A DNA stretch of 14,090 bases from Parachlamydiaceae bacterium. Its GTDB lineage: Bacteria > Chlamydiota > Chlamydiia > Chlamydiales > Parachlamydiaceae. The stretch covers positions 1 through 14,090 of the forward strand of contig JACDGH010000041.1 in assembly GCA_013815395.1 (NCBI GenBank), given 5' to 3'. Positions 1 through 5,586 of the stretch are shown piece by piece. The position numbers were made by a program, and so were the translations under genes. The notes under the pieces were generated by a model that did not search any database, had not been told where the DNA came from, and saw only the letters and a program-made list of their open reading frames with translations. The first letter of the stretch is position 1, and the number at the start of each line of letters is the position of its first letter.

Positions 1-31
1 AAAGACAATAGATATGATATTACTCATAATT

Positions 32-88
32 ACCCCTCCAGTGTTTTGTTGATCTAAAACACTATTTAACGGAGGGGTCTTTTTTTTT
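32..88 (+). terminator. Rho-independent terminator of an upstream + strand gene
   Basis: ACCCCTCC (32-39) pairs perfectly with GGAGGGGT (71-78), and an inner AGTGTTTT (40-47) pairs with AAAACACT (56-63), with a bulge at 64-70. A run of nine T follows at 80-88. The T run lies only on the + side, so the structure should end a + strand gene whose coding sequence is outside the window. Confidence 0.85.
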
Positions 89-111
89 CAAATCACCTGA
101 AATCCGACATA

Positions 112-145
112 GGAACTCTGCGTTTCCCCCTAGCTTCTAAAATGT
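112..145. repeat. Fragment of a dispersed palindromic repeat
   Basis: Positions 119-142 match 5390-5413 at 22 of 24 bases, and match 5233-5256 in reverse complement. The shared core reads TGCGTTTCCCC, then TAGC, then TCTAAAA. The larger copy at 5217-5430 is a complete inverted repeat, while this one is a single degraded half. It lies between the terminator at 32-88 and the stop codon of the minus-strand methyltransferase gene. Confidence 0.7.
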
Positions 146-163
146 TTTCCTTCTTAGTAATCA

Positions 164-904
164 TCAGTCTGAACCAAAAAATTTTATTTTGCTTGAGTCT
201 CCCTTTTTAACCACATTTAAATAAATTTCAGTTTCACCCCAAGCGAAATTGCCAGTAAAACATTTCATGATTTCGAAGTTAGGTTTGTTTGTAAAATCAT
301 TTAAAGGGTAGCTAACTGTAATAATTTTTGTTCCTATTGGAAGTTGGGCGAATTTTTCTATTAAAATGCCGATAGTGTGATCTTCCAAGCAAGTCCCATA
401 TAAATATATTACAGTGGCGCTATCATAATTAGTTGTGCATATATCGTTTAGTTCAAATTGTAAATTGCTTATCTTTAATTTTTTTGTGATTCGCTTGGCT
501 CTGTCTACGAATTCCGGCACCATTTCGATACCCACCACTTTACATCCGATGAAGCTACGAAGCCAAAAGCAGGTTCTGCCACGGCCACATCCCAATTCAT
601 AAACACAATCTTTTTTTGTGATATCACTTTCTTTGACTATTTTTTCTAAAGTAGTGAGTGGGGTTTCCCCATAAGCATAAATATTGCTTTCGCCTTTAGC
701 GATTAGGAAACGCTTGCTTATTGAAAAGGGGTTGTGAAATAGATACATGAGTCTTAAAGAAAGGTCTGCTTTGAAAAATTCGAAGTTGGAATAGTACTTA
801 AAGGCCACCTTAAAGAGTTCGAACAAGTTTCTTACTTGAACCACAAAATTTAACCCTAACAAGGAAAAAAATTCACGAATACTTAGTTTTCTTAGATCGC
901 TCAT
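164..904 (-). CDS. Class I SAM-dependent methyltransferase, Dot1-like layout
   Basis: This 246-residue protein is predicted to transfer a methyl group from S-adenosylmethionine; its substrate is unknown. A YGETP motif (79-83) precedes the nucleotide-binding strand. Motif I is ELGCGRGR (103-110), the ribose-binding acidic residue is E127 in VGIEM, and N153-D154 follows the next strand. The stretch ATVIYLYG (163-170), followed by LPIGTKIITVSYPL (188-201), resembles the Dot1-related bacterial methyltransferase family, as does a late tryptophan (W222). The NNF catalytic motif of eukaryotic Dot1 is not present, so histone methylation cannot be assumed. Residues 10-70 form a family-specific N-terminal region rich in aromatic and hydrophobic residues, with no clear signal peptide. 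The gene starts 20 bp after the mgtE stop on the same strand and has only a weak AGG as ribosome site, which suggests co-transcription. It is A+T-rich. The methyltransferase class is secure; the function is not. Confidence 0.85.
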   Translation of the reverse strand: MSDLRKLSIREFFSLLGLNFVVQVRNLFELFKVAFKYYSNFEFFKADLSLRLMYLFHNPFSISKRFLIAKGESNIYAYGETPLTTLEKIVKESDITKKDCVYELGCGRGRTCFWLRSFIGCKVVGIEMVPEFVDRAKRITKKLKISNLQFELNDICTTNYDSATVIYLYGTCLEDHTIGILIEKFAQLPIGTKIITVSYPLNDFTNKPNFEIMKCFTGNFAWGETEIYLNVVKKGDSSKIKFFGSD

Positions 905-924
905 TCAATAACCTAATTATATGT

Positions 925-2388
925 TCAGGCAAATAAGGGGAACACGATGCGGGCAACTAGGAAAAACATTAAAGTAGATAAAACATCATTGCAAGCAGTC
1001 ACGATTGGTCCAGATGCCACAGCAGGATCGATGCCGAAGCGCGCAAAGAAAAAAGGCGATAATGAGCCGAGTACTGTTGCCATCAAACAGGCGCCTAAAA
1101 GCCCCAAACTTACTGTGGCTCCCAAGGCTAAGGGATCTCCCCCGACTTGATGGATTCCATAATGATTCAATAGATAGACAGCAAATCCACAAAAAACTCC
1201 AAAGGAAAGTCCAATCAATAAGCCGATCACCAACTCTTTCCTGATCGCAAGACCTCGAGAACGGGTTGAAAGGCTACCTGTAGACATCCCTCGTACTAAA
1301 ATGGTACTGCATTGAATGCCTACATTGCCTGACATACCTGCAATTAATGGCACAAAAAAGGGAACTATGGCAAACCAAGAGCTGTCTTTAAAATGCGCCA
1401 TGGTTGTTGCCGTGATGAGCCCAGCAAGCAACGTCACAAACAGCCAAGGAGCTCTTAAGATAAAGCGCTGATAGACAGGGGCCTCTTCACTGACATTCTC
1501 TGCAGTACCAGCTATGTTAGCGATCGTCTCATCAGCGATGTCTTCCATCGCTTCAACCACATCTTCATAAGTAATGACGCCAATGAGATGATCTTCTTCA
1601 TCCACAACAGGTAGAGCGGGAATTTTGTATCTTTCTACTAAGTCAACCACTTCATCGCGAGAATCTTCAGGGGTGACCTTATGTAAAATGGAGCGCATCA
1701 CTTGGCGTAAAGGTAGATATTCAGGATTAATAATGAGGTTGCGTCCAGGAACAAATCCTGCGAGAGAATTATCATCATTAAGTACAAAAACGCGGCGAGT
1801 GAGTTCTATGCCGGGATTATCTCTGATAGCAGCAGCAACTTCTCCGATCGTCGTGTTCATATGAAAAGCAAAGAATTCATTCGTCATCAAGCGGCCCGCG
1901 CTATGCCTGTCGTGTTTCTGTAAATCGCGTATGCGAGTAGCTTTTTTGGGATCGAGCTGCTCTAAAATGCGTTTGAATCTTCTATCGGACATATCATCCA
2001 TAATCCAAACGGCTTCATCTGGAGGCATCCGTTCGATGAGTCGCTTGATTTCGTCATCATTGATCTGGCGGAAAATAGCACTGCGTGTATTGCTTCCAGT
2101 GTTGGTCATGAAAATAATTTTAGCATTGATATCGGGTAGATTGTCGTAAACAACAATGCGGGCGCTAGGGGGGAGGCGCGTGACGGCGTAAGCTAGGTCG
2201 ATTGGGTCGTGTTCACTTGCGATTTTAGCAACGTCATGTAAGATCACTTGAGATGTTTGTTTATGAAAAGCATTTTCAAGCTTTGCATTAAGCACATCAT
2301 CGAGATGACTCGTTTTGGAATCCATAAGATTTCCAGTAGACGTGGAAAATTCTAGATCTTCGTGTTCTTCGTTGGATTCAATTTCCAC
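925..2388 (-). CDS. mgtE: Magnesium transporter MgtE
   Basis: This is a 487-residue inner-membrane Mg2+ channel/transporter, assumed homodimeric as in the family. An N-terminal helical MgtE_N domain (roughly 55-155, with repeated DPxxLAYAVTRLPP- and PPDEAVWIMDDM-like segments) is followed by two CBS domains (about 160-285) that sense cytosolic Mg2+. A membrane domain of about five helices starts near 310. Signature segments are GMSGNVGIQ and the last-helix motif DPAVASGPIVTACND. D468 lies at the position of the pore-lining aspartate of characterised MgtE proteins. The start is GTG: an AGGAGG lies 4 nt upstream, whereas the first internal ATG is at codon 22. The protein is slightly longer than the roughly 450-residue bacterial norm because of an acidic N-terminal tail. 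It is divergent from typA and is followed after 20 bp by the methyltransferase gene. Confidence 0.96.
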   Translation of the reverse strand: MEIESNEEHEDLEFSTSTGNLMDSKTSHLDDVLNAKLENAFHKQTSQVILHDVAKIASEHDPIDLAYAVTRLPPSARIVVYDNLPDINAKIIFMTNTGSNTRSAIFRQINDDEIKRLIERMPPDEAVWIMDDMSDRRFKRILEQLDPKKATRIRDLQKHDRHSAGRLMTNEFFAFHMNTTIGEVAAAIRDNPGIELTRRVFVLNDDNSLAGFVPGRNLIINPEYLPLRQVMRSILHKVTPEDSRDEVVDLVERYKIPALPVVDEEDHLIGVITYEDVVEAMEDIADETIANIAGTAENVSEEAPVYQRFILRAPWLFVTLLAGLITATTMAHFKDSSWFAIVPFFVPLIAGMSGNVGIQCSTILVRGMSTGSLSTRSRGLAIRKELVIGLLIGLSFGVFCGFAVYLLNHYGIHQVGGDPLALGATVSLGLLGACLMATVLGSLSPFFFARFGIDPAVASGPIVTACNDVLSTLMFFLVARIVFPLFA

Positions 2389-2392
2389 TCAG

Positions 2393-2398
2393 CCTCCT
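2393..2398 (-). promoter_or_regulatory. Ribosome binding site fixing the GTG start of mgtE
   Basis: CCTCCT on the + strand reads AGGAGG on the coding strand and ends 4 nt before the GTG codon at 2386-2388. This perfect Shine-Dalgarno sequence supports GTG over the downstream ATG at codon 22, although the spacing is a little short. Confidence 0.7.
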
Positions 2399-2416
2399 GA
2401 CAACGTTTTGGAACAA

Positions 2417-2445
2417 ATCCTAAAGGGAAAAGATTATTAATTCAA
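2417..2445 (-). promoter_or_regulatory. Candidate sigma-70-type promoter of mgtE
   Basis: On the minus strand, TTGAAT (2440-2445) and TAGGAT (2417-2422) are separated by 17 nt, with four of six consensus matches in each box. The predicted leader is only about 25 nt, too short for an Mg2+ riboswitch. The call rests on motif matching in A+T-rich DNA. Confidence 0.4.
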
Positions 2446-2496
2446 GCGTAAAATGGAAGAATGGTTTTAAATAAATATTCATAAACATGAACATTA

Positions 2497-2525
2497 TTGT
2501 TGTGCTTTTATTTAAATTTTATTAT
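2497..2525 (+). promoter_or_regulatory. Candidate sigma-70-type promoter of typA
   Basis: TTGTTG (2497-2502) and TATTAT (2520-2525) are separated by 17 nt; the -10 box matches the consensus at five of six positions. Transcription would start near 2532, giving a leader of about 29 nt before the ATG at 2561. Confidence 0.5.
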
Positions 2526-2560
2526 CCTATCTTCTTTTACACCAACCCAAAAGCAAGTTT

Positions 2561-4369
2561 ATGTATCATCCACAAAAAATAAGAAATATCGCTATCATTG
2601 CTCACATTGACCATGGTAAAACAACGATGTTGGATGCTTTGTTGAAGCAGTCTAACATTTTTCGTGAAAACGAAGCCACCACTGAACGTATGATGGATTC
2701 ATACGACCAGGAAAAGGAACGCGGTATTACTATTTTCGCAAAGCACACTTCTGTATGTTTTGAAGATTATAAAGTCAATATCATCGACACTCCTGGACAT
2801 GCTGACTTTTCTGGTGAAGTTGAACGTATTTTGGGAATGGTTAACTCTGTTCTACTGCTCGTTGACGCACAAGAAGGGCCAATGCCCCAGACGCGCTTTG
2901 TGCTTGCTAAGTCGTTGAAAATGGGATTAAAGCCTATTGTTGTGCTCAATAAAATCGATAGACCTCATGCTAGACCAGATGCTGTATTAGATGCTACTTT
3001 CGACCTCTTTAACGAGTTAGGCGCTACAGATGAACAATTAGATTTTCGTTATTGCTATGCATCAGGTCTTTCTGGTTTTGCTATTCAACATGTTAATGAT
3101 CCACATGTAGATATGAAACCGTTATTCGAATTAATTGTATCTGCTGTTGACGCTCCTAAAGGAAGTCTCGATTCTCCTTTTTTGATGCAAGCAGCCACGA
3201 TTGCTTATGATGATTTTGTAGGTAGACAGGCTTGTGGCCGTATTTTAGAGGGTGTAGTACGAAAAGGGCAGCAACTGATTCATTTGGATGCCGAAGGTAA
3301 TCAAAATAAAGTTACTGTCACGCGTGTTGAAGGCTATCTAGGACTACAAAAAGTAGAAATGGAAGAAGCTGGTGTAGGCGATATTGTATGTGTTTCCGGT
3401 GCTCCTGATGTAACTATTGGCGATACTCTTTGCGATCCTAAGAATATTGTGCGTTTACCCCCAATTAAATTGGATGAACCCACTGTATCTGTCGATCTTA
3501 CTGTTAACACAAGCCCATTCGTCGGCCGTAGCGGTAAACATGTTACTATGAATAAACTGCGCGAGCGTTTAGATCGTGAAAAACGTGCGAATATTTCCTT
3601 ACGCATCGAAGATTTTGATGATGATAAAGTTACAGTTGCTGGTCGTGGCGAATTGCACCTTTCAGTGCTTATCGAAGCCATGCGCCGTGATGGTTACGAA
3701 TTTAGCGTTTCGAAGCCACGCGTTATTATAAAAGAGATCAATGGTGCTAAGTGTGAGCCTCTTGAGAGAGTGCATATTGATGTGCCGCAAGAGTTTTCCG
3801 GTAATGTCATCGAAGAGCTTTCTCGTCGTAAAGGAGAAATGCAACATCTGAGTACAAATGAACATAACATCACAAGTTTAGAATTCATAATGCCGACACG
3901 CGGCCTAATGGGGTATCGCAATGAATTTCTAACCATTACTCGAGGTTTAGGAATTTTAACTTCTATCTTCGAAGAATTTGCTCCTTGGAGAGGAACGATA
4001 CCAGGTAGATTAAGGGGCGTGCTTGTTTCGATGTGTCCTGGTAAGACAAGCGACTATTCTTGCTTTAATTTACAAGAACGTGGAACATTATTTGTCGGTG
4101 CTGGTGAAGAAATTTATGAAGGCATGGTTGTTGGAGAAAATAGCCGTGATAGTGATCTATTAGTCAACATCACTAAAGGTAAGCAGCTTACCAACGTGCG
4201 TGCTTCAGGTAAAGATGAGAACGTAGTTCTTGTTCCTGCGCGTAAATTTTCACTCGAACAAGCCATCGATTACATTCAAGATGATGAACTGATCGAAGTG
4301 ACGCCTGACGCCATCCGTATGCGCAAGCGGTTCCTCACAGAAACTGAGCGTAAACGCAAAGTTAAATAA
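2561..4369 (+). CDS. typA: Ribosome-associated GTPase TypA/BipA
   Basis: This 602-residue translational GTPase has the usual TypA length. By family knowledge it binds the 70S ribosome and supports ribosome assembly and translation under stress. All G motifs are visible: G1 AHIDHGKTT (14-22), G2 RGITI with T57, G3 DTPGH (76-80, with the catalytic histidine of translational GTPases), G4 NKID (130-133) and G5 ASGL (167-170). Domain II, the EF-G-like domains III and V, and the TypA-specific C-terminal domain follow. Typical segments are RGLMGYRNEFLT and PARKFSLEQAIDYIQDDELI. The tail ETERKRKVK is basic, as is common in this family. The Shine-Dalgarno sequence is weak. The gene is divergent from mgtE and ends in its own terminator, so it is probably monocistronic. 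Confidence 0.97.
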   Translation: MYHPQKIRNIAIIAHIDHGKTTMLDALLKQSNIFRENEATTERMMDSYDQEKERGITIFAKHTSVCFEDYKVNIIDTPGHADFSGEVERILGMVNSVLLLVDAQEGPMPQTRFVLAKSLKMGLKPIVVLNKIDRPHARPDAVLDATFDLFNELGATDEQLDFRYCYASGLSGFAIQHVNDPHVDMKPLFELIVSAVDAPKGSLDSPFLMQAATIAYDDFVGRQACGRILEGVVRKGQQLIHLDAEGNQNKVTVTRVEGYLGLQKVEMEEAGVGDIVCVSGAPDVTIGDTLCDPKNIVRLPPIKLDEPTVSVDLTVNTSPFVGRSGKHVTMNKLRERLDREKRANISLRIEDFDDDKVTVAGRGELHLSVLIEAMRRDGYEFSVSKPRVIIKEINGAKCEPLERVHIDVPQEFSGNVIEELSRRKGEMQHLSTNEHNITSLEFIMPTRGLMGYRNEFLTITRGLGILTSIFEEFAPWRGTIPGRLRGVLVSMCPGKTSDYSCFNLQERGTLFVGAGEEIYEGMVVGENSRDSDLLVNITKGKQLTNVRASGKDENVVLVPARKFSLEQAIDYIQDDELIEVTPDAIRMRKRFLTETERKRKVK

Positions 4370-4374
4370 AAAGC

Positions 4375-4425
4375 AAAATACCCAAAGAGGCGTTTCTTAT
4401 ACACTCCTTCTTTGGGTATTTTTTT
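4375..4425 (+). terminator. Rho-independent terminator of typA
   Basis: AAATACCCAAAGA (about 4376-4388) pairs with TCTTTGGGTATTT (4409-4421) around a loop of roughly 20 nt, and the pairing can be extended by GG/CC with one bulge. It begins 6 nt after the typA stop and runs into a T tract (4419-4425). A-rich sequence on the other side could also let it act weakly on minus-strand transcripts from the convergent 4617-4961 gene. Confidence 0.8.
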
Positions 4426-4616
4426 AATACAACAATGCAATCTTATTGAATATTTGAAGCTTTAGAGCTCCTTTTAATATCATCTTATAAACTTCTTCAT
4501 TAAATATTAGAGAAAAAAAATAGGCACATTTGTAAATCTGCTACAAAATCTTTTAAAAATTTGATTGCTTAAAAACCAGTCCAACAAGTTTTTGAAAGAG
4601 GCCTACAATCTTCAAG

Positions 4617-4961
4617 TTATTGATTTGAATACAATGCCAAAAGCGCTGCATTAGTAAGTAATACAAAAGTTCCTACAGCTAAATAAACAGCTGGTTTTAT
4701 GCGAGCCTTATTTATTCGATTAGTTGTAGAATCATTATCTTTACTACCCCAACAACTTGTAATACTATAAAGAATACCTTTCTCAGGTAAGGATCTTTCA
4801 ATATTGCTTTGGTTTAACGGAATGCGATGAGAGTTACGTTTCTGTTCTAAACTTCCATATTTTTTTGCAGCCATTCTCATTATTGCATTATTCTCACAAG
4901 GAATAAAATTGTCATAAATAGGACGTGAATTATGATCTGTGATGGAATTGTTAAAGTTCAT
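4617..4961 (-). CDS. Small protein with a single C-terminal membrane anchor
   Basis: No family was recognised for this 114-residue protein. Residues 1-89 are polar and rich in Asn, Ser, Arg and Lys, with no N-terminal signal peptide. A single hydrophobic helix follows (about 91-111, AVYLAVGTFVLLTNAALLALY), preceded by a basic stretch (NRINKARIKP) and followed by only three residues. That is the layout of a tail-anchored protein with its N-terminus in the cytoplasm. It differs from the two-lobed hydrophobic hairpin of classical chlamydial Inc proteins. Cysteines are at positions 22 and 70. The start is supported by AAGGAG five nt upstream of the ATG. It is convergent with typA, and a repeat-rich region lies upstream. 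Existence as a gene is likely; function and final membrane are unknown. Confidence 0.7.
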   Translation of the reverse strand: MNFNNSITDHNSRPIYDNFIPCENNAIMRMAAKKYGSLEQKRNSHRIPLNQSNIERSLPEKGILYSITSCWGSKDNDSTTNRINKARIKPAVYLAVGTFVLLTNAALLALYSNQ

Positions 4962-5004
4962 ATTAACTCCTTTTGTTTAATTAATTTTATTGATTCTGAA
5001 AAAT

Positions 5005-5033
5005 ATAATATAAATATAACAAATAAATATTAA
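5005..5033 (-). promoter_or_regulatory. Candidate promoter of the tail-anchored protein gene
   Basis: On the minus strand, TTAATA (5028-5033) and TATTAT (5005-5010) are 17 nt apart, with four and five consensus matches. The surrounding 130 bp are so A+T-rich that chance matches are common, so this is a weak call. Confidence 0.3.
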
Positions 5034-5130
5034 TTCTATTTAAATTTTTTGTTAATTTTTGATTAACTTTTATTTATTAAAAAACTTTGAATATTATTTA
5101 ATTTGTGAATATGAATAAATCGGGGCCGAC

Positions 5131-5191
5131 TAGGACACAAAGGACGTAAGGGACGTAAAGAGAAATAGAAGACATAAAGGACTTAAAGAGG
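5131..5191. repeat. Degenerate tandem array of AAAGGACNT-like units (left arm)
   Basis: Six to seven loosely conserved 8-9 nt units occur here (AGGACAC, AAAGGACGT, AAGGGACGT, AAAGAG, AGACAT, AAAGGACTT, AAAGAG). The strand is strongly purine-rich. AAGGACTTAAAG at 5177-5188 is the exact reverse complement of 5523-5534, so this arm can pair with the array near the TPR gene stop. No reading frame explains the pattern. Confidence 0.75.
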
Positions 5192-5216
5192 TAATCGCAG
5201 AATTAAATGCAAGCTT

Positions 5217-5430
5217 AGGGCTGCTTTATACATTTTAGAGGCTATGGGGAAACGCAGGGGCAGGGAGGAACGCAGAGACGCTGAGAAGAGTGAAAGACAA
5301 TCTTTCAAGATTTTATAATTTTAAATGCTAATTATTTCTCTGATGTCTAAGGGGTTAGCTCTCTGCGTCTCCGCGTTCCTCCCCGCCCATGCGTTTCCCC
5401 ATAGCCTCTAAAACTTATAAAAGCGGCCCT
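5217..5430. repeat. Imperfect 214-bp inverted repeat with GCAGAGACGC core
   Basis: A left arm of about 71 bp (5217-5287) and a right arm (5360-5430) are inverted copies with a few mismatches and one indel. Their outermost bases are AGGGC and GCCCT. The longest exact shared block, TTTTAGAGGCTATGGGG followed by AAACGCA, is 24 bp (5233-5256 against 5390-5413). The arms also carry GGGAGGAACGC(A/G)GAGACGC, a motif type I recall from intergenic repeats of many unrelated bacteria. The 72-bp centre contains a perfect small hairpin, TGAAAGA-CAA-TCTTTCA (5291-5307). There is no ORF. It could be a MITE-like element or a structured dispersed repeat; I found no clear target duplication at its ends. Confidence 0.85.
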
Positions 5431-5463
5431 AATAAGTCAGCCATTTACTTTTGCAATTACCTG

Positions 5464-5536
5464 TAAAGGACATAAAGGACTTTAGGCAAAGGTTATAAAA
5501 AAACTTTTGCCTTCTTTATGTCCTTTAAGTCCTTCC
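5464..5536. repeat. Hairpin-forming AAAGGACNT array downstream of the TPR gene
   Basis: TAAAGGACATAAAGGAC (5464-5480) runs into GGCAAAGGTT (5485-5494). After a short A-rich loop this is mirrored by AACTTTTGCC (5502-5511) and by TTCTTTATGTCCTTTAAG (5512-5529). The inner stem pairs 10 bp with one G-T-type mismatch; the outer stem pairs after a small indel. The structure begins about 50 nt after the TPR stop codon in the direction of transcription, so it would be in that gene's 3' untranslated RNA. There is no good T run after it on the minus strand. Confidence 0.7.
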
Positions 5537-5586
5537 TTTCATTTAAAGAATGCCTAGTACTAGATATAGTATAGGTTTAACAAAAG

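Noticed and set aside
947..2149. Several 60-80 codon frames on the + strand inside mgtE
   Set aside because: They are shadows of the coding strand with no supporting ribosome sites or recognisable protein features.
2389..2560. Mg2+ riboswitch upstream of mgtE
   Set aside because: The gap to typA is only 172 bp, the likely mgtE leader is about 25 nt, and no extended paired structure is visible.
3334..3936. Minus-strand frames of 67-115 codons inside typA
   Set aside because: They overlap a fully conserved GTPase coding region and have no family resemblance; they are antisense shadows.
4426..4616. Possible terminator or small RNA between typA and the tail-anchored protein gene
   Set aside because: It is A+T-rich with only short imperfect palindromes. 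I see no stable hairpin with a T run for the minus strand and nothing else that supports a feature.
5464..5536. Rho-independent terminator of the TPR gene
   Set aside because: The hairpin is real, but on the minus strand it is not followed by a T run. I therefore list it as a repeat and leave its role open.
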